Shown piece after piece: positions 16,825-24,176 of a stretch of DNA of 64,000 nt. Every line of letters begins with the position of its first letter. The stretch's first letter is position 1. Position numbers and translations under genes: made by a program. The notes under the pieces are model-generated. The model was given only the letters and a program-made list of their open reading frames with translations, did not search any database and had not been told where the DNA came from. The stretch is from Roseibium aggregatum IAM 12614 (GTDB lineage: Bacteria; Pseudomonadota; Alphaproteobacteria; Rhizobiales; Stappiaceae): NCBI RefSeq assembly GCF_000168975.1, contig NZ_AAUW01000005.1, forward strand, positions 62,001 to 126,000, read 5' to 3'.

Positions 16825-18606
16825 ATGTATCGCGCACCCGTCGATGAGATTGCCTTCACTCTGAAACACGTCTGCGGTCTGTCCGACCTGCAAAAGAGTG
16901 CCCGTCACGCCGAACTCGGCGACGATCTTGTCGATGCCATCCTGACTGAGGCTGGCCGGTTCGCCGCCGAGGAAATCGCGCCTCTCAATGCCGTTGCCGA
17001 CAAGCACGGCACTCCGCTCTCCGATGGCAAGGTGTCCACGCCTCCGGGATGGCGCGAGGCCTATCATGCCTGGATCGAGGGCGGCTGGAACAGCCTGACC
17101 GCCGATCCGGAGTCCGGCGGTCAGGGCCTCCCGGTGATGATGTCGGCGGCTGCGCTGGAAATGTGGAACTCCGGGTCAATGGCGTTCGCCATCGGCCCGA
17201 CCCTGACCATCGGTGCCATCGAGGCGATGGAAAAACACGCCTCGGACGAGCTCAAGGCAAAATATCTGGAGAAACTGGTCTCCGGCGAATGGATGGGCAC
17301 CATGAACCTGACCGAGCCGCAAGCCGGTTCGGACCTGAACGCGCTGAAGGCAAAGGCCGAGCGCCGGGATGATGGCACCTACCGCATCTTCGGTCAGAAG
17401 ATCTTCATCACCTATGGCGACCACGATCTGACTGACAACATCATCCACATGGTGCTGGCACGCCTGCCGGATGCTCCTGCCGGTACCAAGGGCATTTCTC
17501 TGTTTCTGGTGCCGAAGTTCCTGGTCAACGACGACGGCTCTCTGGGCGAGCGCAACGACGTCAAGGTGGGCGGTGTGGAGCACAAGATGGGCATTCATGG
17601 GTCGCCCACCTGCACCATGGTCTATGGCGACGAAGGTGGTGCCATCGGCTGGCTGGTCGGTGAGGAAAACCGCGGCCTGGCCTGCATGTTCACGATGATG
17701 AACAACGCTCGTCTGGCTGTCGGCATTCAGGGGCTGGGTGTCGCGGAGCGCGCCTATCAGCATGCGCTCGCCTATGCGCTGGAGCGCAAGCAGGGCAGGG
17801 CTCCCGGTGATACCGGTGAAGGCATGAGCCCGATTGCCCGCCATCCTGACATCAAACGCATGCTTCTGGGCATGAAGGCCCGCACGCAGGTCGCCCGCGC
17901 CATCTGCTACGCCTGTGCCCACGCCATCGACATGTCGAAGATTGCCGAGGATGAGGCAGGCAAGACTTTCTGGAGCGAGCGCGCCAGCCTGCTGACGCCC
18001 ATTGCCAAGGCCCTGCCGACGGACTTTGGCGTCGAGGTCGCCTCGCTCGGCATTCAGATCCACGGCGGCATGGGCTTCATCGAGGAAACGGGCGCGGCGC
18101 AGCACCTGCGTGACGCCCGGATCGCCCCGATCTATGAAGGCACCAACGGCATCCAGTCCATCGATCTGGTTATGCGCAAGCTGCCGCTGTCCGGCGGTGA
18201 GCATATCAAGGGCTTTATTGCGGAACTGCAGGCGGTGGCCGACGAGGTCGCGGCCTCCAACCGGCCCGAGTTCGGGGCAACGGCGGACCGGCTCTCGGCC
18301 AGCATCCGGGATCTGGAGGAAGCAACCGGCTTCATGCTGAGCGCCCAGGCGGAGGGGCGGATCGGCGATGCGCTGGCCGGCGCAACGCCCTATCTCCGGC
18401 TCGCAGGGCTGACCCTGGGGGGCGTGTTGCTTGCCAGGGGCGCGCTTGCCTCTTCAGGCGAACCGGCACAGCGGCTGTCCGAACGCACGCTGCTCGCCCG
18501 CAGCTTCTGCGAAACCACGATGGGGGAAACCGCCGGTTTGAAGTCGGATATTCTTCTGTCTGCCGAAGCCATTCAGGCGTTCGACGCTGAAGCCCTGGCG
18601 TCCTGA
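16825..18606 (+). CDS. Acyl-CoA dehydrogenase (long, DmdC/FadE-like)
   Basis: An FAD flavoenzyme that forms the alpha-beta double bond of acyl-CoA in beta-oxidation. The 593 residues include the standard fold (TEPQAGSDL FAD/substrate loop, GIQIHGGMGFIEETGA) with the catalytic base in IAPIYEGTNGIQSIDL, and about 130 extra C-terminal residues as in the long subclass that includes DmdC (methylthiopropionyl-CoA dehydrogenase). DmdC is a real alternative in a marine alphaproteobacterium, but sequence alone does not decide. GGGAGGA precedes the ATG. It leads an operon with an enoyl-CoA hydratase and an SDR. Confidence 0.92.
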   Translation: MYRAPVDEIAFTLKHVCGLSDLQKSARHAELGDDLVDAILTEAGRFAAEEIAPLNAVADKHGTPLSDGKVSTPPGWREAYHAWIEGGWNSLTADPESGGQGLPVMMSAAALEMWNSGSMAFAIGPTLTIGAIEAMEKHASDELKAKYLEKLVSGEWMGTMNLTEPQAGSDLNALKAKAERRDDGTYRIFGQKIFITYGDHDLTDNIIHMVLARLPDAPAGTKGISLFLVPKFLVNDDGSLGERNDVKVGGVEHKMGIHGSPTCTMVYGDEGGAIGWLVGEENRGLACMFTMMNNARLAVGIQGLGVAERAYQHALAYALERKQGRAPGDTGEGMSPIARHPDIKRMLLGMKARTQVARAICYACAHAIDMSKIAEDEAGKTFWSERASLLTPIAKALPTDFGVEVASLGIQIHGGMGFIEETGAAQHLRDARIAPIYEGTNGIQSIDLVMRKLPLSGGEHIKGFIAELQAVADEVAASNRPEFGATADRLSASIRDLEEATGFMLSAQAEGRIGDALAGATPYLRLAGLTLGGVLLARGALASSGEPAQRLSERTLLARSFCETTMGETAGLKSDILLSAEAIQAFDAEALAS

Positions 18607-18627
18607 ACCGCCTGACCGGAGTTGATG

Positions 18628-19371
18628 ATGATCCGCAAGTCCCTTGAAGACGGCGTCCAGACCCTGCGTCTGGACCGGCCGGAAAAGAAGAATGCCCTGA
18701 CCGGGCAGATGTACAACGATCTCGCGGAAGCTCTGGAGGCCGGCAACACGGATGCGGATATCCGCTGTCATCTGATCTGCGGCCTGCCGGAGGTTTTTAC
18801 CGCCGGCAACGATATTGGCGACTTTCTGCAATATGCCGGCAAGACCGGGCTTGGTGAGACGCCGGTCGTTCGGTTCCTGAGGGCCCTGGTTCGCAACGAA
18901 AAGCCGCTGGTTGCCTCGATAGACGGTATCGCCATCGGTGTCGGCACCACCTTGCTGATGCATTGCGACATGGTGTTTGCCAGCCCGCGCGCCCTCATCC
19001 GTTCGCCCTTCGTTGATCTCGGGCTTGTTCCGGAAGCCGGTTCAAGCCTGCTCGGTCCGCAGATCATGGGACCGGCCCGGGCTTTTGAACTGCTGTGCCT
19101 CGGCAACGCCTTTTCGGCCGAAAAAGCCGAGCAGGCCGGGCTCGTGAACGAAGTGGTGGAAGGGGATGTCGACGCGGCCGCCATGGCCTGCGCGAAGGAA
19201 ATCGCTTCGAAGCCGCCAGAGGCAATGGCGCTTTCCAGAAAACTTCTGCGCAGGGACACAGCTCGGCTTTCCGAACGCGTCGAAGAGGAAATCAGGATCT
19301 TTGCCAGCCGGTTGAGCGCCCCGGAAACCATAGCTGCCTTCCAGGCCTTCATGACGAAAAAGAAGGCCTGA
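18628..19371 (+). CDS. Enoyl-CoA hydratase/isomerase family protein
   Basis: A 247-residue crotonase-fold protein acting on acyl-CoA thioesters. It has the N-terminal LDRPEKKNALTGQMYNDL, the first oxyanion-hole segment FTAGNDIGDFL, the second segment IDGIAIGVGTTLLMHCDMVFAS, and VPEAGSS where hydratases carry a catalytic Glu (here in LVPEAGSS). One of the two usual hydratase glutamates is not evident, so isomerase or hydrolase activity is possible. Three starts lie together (TTG 18622, ATG 18625, ATG 18628); the last has the best spacing from GGAG at 18618. It follows the dehydrogenase by 21 bases. Confidence 0.9.
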   Translation: MIRKSLEDGVQTLRLDRPEKKNALTGQMYNDLAEALEAGNTDADIRCHLICGLPEVFTAGNDIGDFLQYAGKTGLGETPVVRFLRALVRNEKPLVASIDGIAIGVGTTLLMHCDMVFASPRALIRSPFVDLGLVPEAGSSLLGPQIMGPARAFELLCLGNAFSAEKAEQAGLVNEVVEGDVDAAAMACAKEIASKPPEAMALSRKLLRRDTARLSERVEEEIRIFASRLSAPETIAAFQAFMTKKKA

Positions 19372-19445
19372 CCCAAAACTGGTCGGAACGAGAAATTTCC
19401 AGACCGCAAGGTCGTCGCCGGAGAGCGACAGATGGAGGAACCACC

Positions 19446-20309
19446 ATGTCCCTGAAGGGCAAGACACTTTTCATCACCGGCGCCTCACGCGGGATCGGCA
19501 AGGCGATTGCGCTGCGGGCCGCGCGCGACGGAGCCAACATCGCCGTTGCCGCCAAGACGGCGGAACCCCATCCCAAACTGGAAGGCACGATCTATACCGC
19601 TGCCGAGGAGATCGAGGCCGCCGGTGGCAAGGCGCTGCCCGTTCTGCTGGATGTGCGGGACGACGAAGCGGTCAAGGAAGCAATGGACAAGACCGCGGCG
19701 CATTTCGGCGGGCTCGACATTCTGGTCAACAACGCCAGCGCCATTCAGTTGACCCGGCTGCAGCAGACCGACATGAAGCGGTTCGATCTGATGCACCAGA
19801 TCAACACCCGTGGCACGCTTGCCTGTTCCAAGCATGCCATTGAGCATCTGAAACAGTCCGCTAATCCGCATATCCTGATGCTGTCACCCCCTCTGGACAT
19901 GCAGGAAAAATGGTTTGCACCGTTCACGCCCTATTCGATCGCCAAATACGGAATGAGCCTTGTGGTGCTGGGGCTGGCAGGCGAGCTTCGCTCAAAAGGC
20001 ATTGCGGTCAACGCCCTGTGGCCGCGCACGACCATCGCAACAGCGGCGATCAAGAACATCATCGGCGGTGACAAGATGATGCAGCAGAGCCGGACACCGG
20101 ACATTCTGGCCGATGCAGCCTATGAAATCTTCACCACGCCGTCGAAAGAGTTCACCGGACAGTTTGTCATTGACGACACCTTTCTGGCCAGCCGCGGCGT
20201 GACCGACTTCGACAAATACCGGGTGGACCCGAGCCTGGCATTGGCGCCCGACTTTTTCGTGCCCGACGACAGCGAGCCCCCCTGCGATATGGGCCCCGTG
20301 AAGAAATAA
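19446..20309 (+). CDS. Short-chain dehydrogenase/reductase (HSDL2-like)
   Basis: A 287-residue NADP-type SDR. The Rossmann motif is TGASRGIG (with Lys after it), the structural motif is LVNNASA, and the active site is Tyr-x3-Lys in PYSIAKYGMS, preceded by MLSPPLDM. The family (HSDL2-like) has an N-terminal extension of the cofactor loop (AAKTAEPHPKLEGTIYTAA) that is seen here. It probably reduces or oxidises a hydroxyacyl or keto intermediate made by the two upstream enzymes. GGAGGAACC precedes the ATG, which is why I take 19446. Confidence 0.9.
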   Translation: MSLKGKTLFITGASRGIGKAIALRAARDGANIAVAAKTAEPHPKLEGTIYTAAEEIEAAGGKALPVLLDVRDDEAVKEAMDKTAAHFGGLDILVNNASAIQLTRLQQTDMKRFDLMHQINTRGTLACSKHAIEHLKQSANPHILMLSPPLDMQEKWFAPFTPYSIAKYGMSLVVLGLAGELRSKGIAVNALWPRTTIATAAIKNIIGGDKMMQQSRTPDILADAAYEIFTTPSKEFTGQFVIDDTFLASRGVTDFDKYRVDPSLALAPDFFVPDDSEPPCDMGPVKK

Positions 20310-20342
20310 GGCCGGGACCGCCAAAACTGACAAACGATTGAG

Positions 20343-20368
20343 GGCCGCCGGACAGGTATCCGGCGGCC
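20343..20368. terminator. Bidirectional terminator hairpin
   Basis: GGCCGCCGGA-CAGGTA-TCCGGCGGCC is a perfect 10-bp stem between two convergent genes. On the plus strand it is followed by TTGTCATTT, a modest T-rich tail. Confidence 0.6.
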
Positions 20369-20375
20369 TTGTCAT

Positions 20376-20942
20376 TTAACCGCGCATGGTTTTCAGGGCG
20401 GTTGCCCACTTGGTCAGCTCGCCCAGCAGCTGGGTGGTGCCTTCACTCATCTTGTCGTTCGGTGTGAAGACGCTTTCGTCGTTGATGAATTCCGGGAAGA
20501 AGGGAACCGGAACGACTTGCGGCAGAGCCATGACGTTGACGTTGCCAAGCAGCTCGCGCAGCGTCTGCGACGCGCGCAGGCCACCGGAAATCCCGCCGTA
20601 GCTGATGATGCCGGCCGGCTTGTAGTTCCATTCGCGGTAAAGCACCTGCACGGCATTCACCAGAGATGCCGGCGCGAAATAGTCGTATTCAGGGGTCAGG
20701 AACAGGAACGCGTCGGCGTCGGCGACAATGCTGCTCCAGCGCTTGGTGTGCTCGTGGGTGTATTGCTGGGCGGCCGGATGCGCAGGTTCGTCCAGAAGCG
20801 GCAGGTTGATGTCAGCGAGGTCGATGTATTCCACCTCAAAGCCGCCATGCGCCTCAGCGGCGCTGGCCGCCCATTTCGCAATGGTCGGCCCGACCCGTCC
20901 GGGGCGCGTGGACCCGGAGATGACCTTCAATTTCAGCGACAT
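20376..20942 (-). CDS. NADPH-dependent FMN reductase / azoreductase-like flavoprotein
   Basis: A 188-residue flavodoxin-fold reductase. The phosphate-binding loop SGSTRPGRVGPTIAKW lies at the N-terminus, with the flavin contact PEYDYFAPASLVNA in the middle and SYGGISGGLRA after it. Relatives reduce FMN, quinones, chromate or azo dyes with NAD(P)H. AAGGA precedes the ATG at 20942. It is divergent from an HxlR-type regulator, a common arrangement for redox-stress reductases, and shares an operator-rich promoter with it. Confidence 0.92.
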   Translation of the reverse strand: MSLKLKVISGSTRPGRVGPTIAKWAASAAEAHGGFEVEYIDLADINLPLLDEPAHPAAQQYTHEHTKRWSSIVADADAFLFLTPEYDYFAPASLVNAVQVLYREWNYKPAGIISYGGISGGLRASQTLRELLGNVNVMALPQVVPVPFFPEFINDESVFTPNDKMSEGTTQLLGELTKWATALKTMRG

Positions 20943-20976
20943 GTTGAATTCCTTGAGAAATATAATCTTGGGAGGA

Positions 20977-21010
20977 GTATCCAGGCGATACCTCGGTATA
21001 CGTTGGATAC
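20977..21010. promoter_or_regulatory. Nested palindromic operator between reductase and HxlR gene
   Basis: Two inverted repeats share one centre (20993.5): outer arms GTATCCA (20977-20983) and TGGATAC (21004-21010), inner arms ATACC (20988-20992) and GGTAT (20995-20999). The inner part is repeated as ACCGAGGTATC at 21062-21072, next to the HxlR start codon. HxlR dimers bind such spaced GTAT/ATAC half-sites, so this is the likely autoregulatory operator. Confidence 0.65.
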
Positions 21011-21077
21011 TGATATGAAATGAGGTATGACGCAGCGAGCCGCAAGACGGCACCTTTTGGAAACCGAGGTATCCTAG

Positions 21078-21488
21078 ATGAAACCCCTGGCAAAATCCGT
21101 CGAAGACCTGCCGCGCGAGCAATTGCCACACCACGAGGACCCGCGCTGCGCACCGGTGCGCAGGTTGCTGCAGACCGTCTGCAGCAAATGGTGCAGCCTC
21201 GTGGTCGCCCATCTTGAGGCCGAGCCGCAGCGGTTTACCGATCTCAAACGCTCCATCGGCGGCGTGACCCAGAAATCCCTGACCGCGACCTTGCGGGAAC
21301 TTGAGAAGGACGGGCTGGTCAATCGCGTTGTGACGCCCACCATTCCACCACGGGTCGACTATTCCCTGACACCGCTCGGCCGGACGCTTCTGGTGCCGCT
21401 GAAGGCGCTGACAAGCTGGGCGATCGAGAATGAAGCTGCCGTTTCCAGTGCCCGCGAACGGTATGAACGTGAGCATGGTTCCGATTGA
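21078..21488 (+). CDS. HxlR family transcriptional regulator
   Basis: A 136-residue winged helix-turn-helix protein. Family marks are RRLLQTVCSKWCSLVVAHL, then RFTDLKRSIGGVTQKSLTATLRELEKDGLVNR (the recognition region), then PRVDYSLTPLGRTL. The N-terminal 30 residues are a variable acidic/basic extension with a Cys (DPRCAPV) found at the position where HxlR sensors of aldehydes or quinones carry reactive cysteines. It is divergent from the FMN reductase and probably represses it. Confidence 0.92.
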   Translation: MKPLAKSVEDLPREQLPHHEDPRCAPVRRLLQTVCSKWCSLVVAHLEAEPQRFTDLKRSIGGVTQKSLTATLRELEKDGLVNRVVTPTIPPRVDYSLTPLGRTLLVPLKALTSWAIENEAAVSSARERYEREHGSD

Positions 21489-21658
21489 GCCCCGGGGTTG
21501 AAATCTGCTCCTCTCTCATGCAGTCTGATGTCGCCGATGAGGGCGGCAACCGGATCCGCGGAAAGCGTAAGCACCCTGACGACTAAAGATATTTGCCGGT
21601 TTTTCACCTGCGCCCGACACCAGCGGATCGCCCGGGCTTTCAACTCAGGAGAAAAGCC

Positions 21659-23212
21659 ATGTCCGCAGGACTTGCGTCTTCCCTTACCCTTGATCATTTC
21701 CGGAAATCCGCTCGCCGTCTGAAAAAGGCGTTTTTGAACGGCGAGGCAGAGGCCGTCGCACGGATTGCCGCACATGTGGACACGGCAAGGCCGCCGCGCC
21801 ATGCGGATTTTCTGCACGTGATTGCCCGCGAGGCCGGTCACGAAAGCTGGCCGAAGCTGAAATTCGCCCTCGAAACAGCATCCATGAGCCGTGCCGAACG
21901 CGCACAGCGACTGACACAGGCGCTTTATTTCGGCCAGCATTGGGTTGCGGAAAAACTGCTTGCCGATGACCCCACGCTGAAGGACGACAATTTCGGACTT
22001 CAGGTTGCCCTGTATGAACTCGAGGCCGTCCGCTCCGCCCTGGAAACCGACGCCGGAGTAGCCACGCGCCGGGTCGGCCTGCGCACGCCGATCCTGCATC
22101 TGGCGTTTTCGAAGGACATTCACCGGCGGCCGGAACTGGCACCGCAGATGCTTGCCATCGCCGAGCTGCTGGTGGCCAACGGTGCGGATGTAAATGACGG
22201 CTATCCGGACCAGCCAGGGGACACGCATTTGCTGTCTGCACTCTACGGCGCCTTGTGCCATGCGGCTAATTTCGAGCTAGGCCGCTGGATGCTGGAGCGC
22301 GGGGCCGATCCCAACGACAACGAAAGCCTCTACCACGCGACCGAGCTTGGGCATTCCCGTGCGCTTGAGCTGTTGTTGAAACACGGGGCAAGGCCTGACG
22401 GGACCAACGCCTTGCCGCGTGCGCTCGATTTCGGCGACGAGCACAAGGTCCGGCTGCTTCTGGAAGCTGGCGCCGATCCGAACATCACTGTGGCAGATCA
22501 CCCGAGCGGCCAACCGGTGAACTCCATTCCAGCGCTTCATCAGGCTGCCCGGCGTGGTTGTTCCGAGGAAATTGCCGAGCTGTTGCTTGCCCATGGCGCC
22601 GATCCGGACGCGGATTGGGAGGGGCACACCGCCTATGCCATGGCACTGATTTACGGCAACCTGCCGGTTGCCGCTTTCCTGGCCAAACGGGGACATGCGC
22701 AAGTGCTGACCGCGAACGAGCAGGTTCTGTCGGCCTGCGCAAAGGGAAAGGAAGACCCGGGAAGGCTGGACGTTGCGCGCTTGAGCAAGGAAGACCAAAG
22801 CCTGCTGACACGGCTTGCCATCCTTCCCGGCAAGCTGGACCACATGAAGGCCCTGATTGCCGCCGGTCTGGACCCGGATGAGCCCGACGAAATGGGGTTG
22901 CCGCCGCTACATGTGGCAGGCTGGAATGGACTTGCGGACGAGCTCGCCTATTTCCTGTCCTTTGGCCCGGACCTTAGCCGAAAAAATCATTTTGGTGGCG
23001 ATGCCCTCGACACTGTCGTGCACGGCTCGGAATTTGCCCCCAGGGACCCGAAGGCGGACCACATTTCCTGCGCACGTCTGCTGCTTGAAGCCGGATGCGT
23101 GATTGACCCGCGCTCCATCAGTGGCTGTGGCAACGAGGACATGGCACAGTTTCTGGAAGACTGGCTCGCTGCGCCGGGTGGCAGGTTCGGTTCGCGCACG
23201 TTGGACCGCTAA
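21659..23212 (+). CDS. Ankyrin-repeat protein
   Basis: A 517-residue protein with ankyrin repeats. Repeat-like units include IAELLVANGADVNDG, MLERGADPNDNESLYHATELGHSRALELLLKHGARPDG, VRLLLEAGADPNITV, EEIAELLLAHGADPDADWEGHTAYAMALIYG, and MKALIAAGLDPDEPDEMGLPPLHVAGWNG. The first 100 residues are different: an FRKSARRLKKAFLNGEAEA helix and a REAGHESWPKLKFALE segment, as seen in a bacterial group of ankyrin proteins. No signal peptide or membrane segment is seen, so a cytosolic protein-binding role is likely. CAGGAGAAAAGCC precedes the ATG at 21659. Confidence 0.85.
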   Translation: MSAGLASSLTLDHFRKSARRLKKAFLNGEAEAVARIAAHVDTARPPRHADFLHVIAREAGHESWPKLKFALETASMSRAERAQRLTQALYFGQHWVAEKLLADDPTLKDDNFGLQVALYELEAVRSALETDAGVATRRVGLRTPILHLAFSKDIHRRPELAPQMLAIAELLVANGADVNDGYPDQPGDTHLLSALYGALCHAANFELGRWMLERGADPNDNESLYHATELGHSRALELLLKHGARPDGTNALPRALDFGDEHKVRLLLEAGADPNITVADHPSGQPVNSIPALHQAARRGCSEEIAELLLAHGADPDADWEGHTAYAMALIYGNLPVAAFLAKRGHAQVLTANEQVLSACAKGKEDPGRLDVARLSKEDQSLLTRLAILPGKLDHMKALIAAGLDPDEPDEMGLPPLHVAGWNGLADELAYFLSFGPDLSRKNHFGGDALDTVVHGSEFAPRDPKADHISCARLLLEAGCVIDPRSISGCGNEDMAQFLEDWLAAPGGRFGSRTLDR

Positions 23213-23309
23213 GCTGCGGACATTCTGAGGGCAGGTTTCTGGCCAGTCCCAAAATCTGCTGGTAGTAATTCCACGTAATCAATTGACTGAACAAGGCCGG
23301 AGGGAGTTC

Positions 23310-24116
23310 ATGGAAAGCGCAATCGACCAGGTGAGTGTCTATACGCCACTGATCATCAACGCGGTGAAAGCCGTCATCGTTCTGGTGATCGGCTGGTTTC
23401 TGGCGGGCTTCCTGTCGAGCATCGTCAAGCGGCGCTTCGTCGCCCACCCGCGGATTGACGATACCATCGGCAGCTTTGCAGCATCGATCGTCCGCTGGCT
23501 GGTTCTGCTCGTCACTCTAATCGCGGTTCTGCAGCTCTTCGGCATTCAGGCAACCAGCCTGGTGGCGGTTCTCGGCGCTGGTACGCTGGCCATTGGCCTG
23601 GCGTTGCAAGGCACCTTGAGCGACATCGCCGCCGGTGTCATGCTGATCATCTTCCGTCCCTACAAAATCGGCCAGTATGTCGATATCGGCGGGACGTCGG
23701 GAACGGTCAAGGATCTCAACATCTTCGTCACCGAACTGGTGACGCCGGACAATGTCCAGATCATCATGCCGAACGGCAAGGCCTGGGGCACGGTGGTGAC
23801 AAATTTCTCGGCCCACTCCACCCGTCGTCTCGATCTGACCTTCGGTATCGACTACGACGACGACATCGACAAGGCGGTGCAGATCATCCTCGATGTCGCC
23901 AATGCGGACGAGCGGGTGCACAAGGATCCCGAACCCTGGGTCCGGCTGACCAACCTGGGTGACAGTTCGGTCGATCTTGGTGTCAGGCTCTGGTGCAATG
24001 CAAGCGACTACTGGGAACTGAAATTTCACATGCTGAAATCGGTAAAGGAAGCCTTCGATGGCGGCGGCATCTCCATTCCCTATCCGCATTCGGTGGAAAT
24101 CCAGAAAGCCGGGTAA
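23310..24116 (+). CDS. Small-conductance mechanosensitive channel (MscS family)
   Basis: A 268-residue MscS-type channel, which opens under membrane tension to release solutes after osmotic downshock. Three TM helices lie in the first 110 residues; the pore-lining TM3 carries the Gly/Ala pattern LVAVLGAGTLAIGLALQGTLSDIAAGVML, followed by the beta domain (FRPYKIGQYVDIGGTSGTVKDLNIFVTELVTPDN and IIMPNGKAWG). GGAGGGAGTTC precedes the ATG at 23310; a TTG upstream is less likely. Confidence 0.95.
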   Translation: MESAIDQVSVYTPLIINAVKAVIVLVIGWFLAGFLSSIVKRRFVAHPRIDDTIGSFAASIVRWLVLLVTLIAVLQLFGIQATSLVAVLGAGTLAIGLALQGTLSDIAAGVMLIIFRPYKIGQYVDIGGTSGTVKDLNIFVTELVTPDNVQIIMPNGKAWGTVVTNFSAHSTRRLDLTFGIDYDDDIDKAVQIILDVANADERVHKDPEPWVRLTNLGDSSVDLGVRLWCNASDYWELKFHMLKSVKEAFDGGGISIPYPHSVEIQKAG

Positions 24117-24126
24117 CATTGCCCAT

Positions 24127-24159
24127 CATCGCCGCAGTGGTTTGGCCCCTGCGGCGATG
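24127..24159. terminator. Hairpin between convergent MscS and antiporter genes
   Basis: CATCGCCGCAG and CTGCGGCGATG form a perfect 11-bp stem with an 11-base loop. Neither strand has a clear T-tract after it, so it may be a weak or Rho-assisted terminator. Confidence 0.4.
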
Positions 24160-24176
24160 TCCCGTCAAAACCGGAT

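Noticed and set aside
16511..16837. Longer N-terminus for TsaC/Sua5 (starting at 16837)
   Set aside because: The extra 109 codons are Arg-rich with no family match and would cover the divergent promoter and its palindrome.
18132..18335. Possible frameshift in the acyl-CoA dehydrogenase
   Set aside because: The plus-strand frame is open with all family motifs in order through the C-terminal domain.
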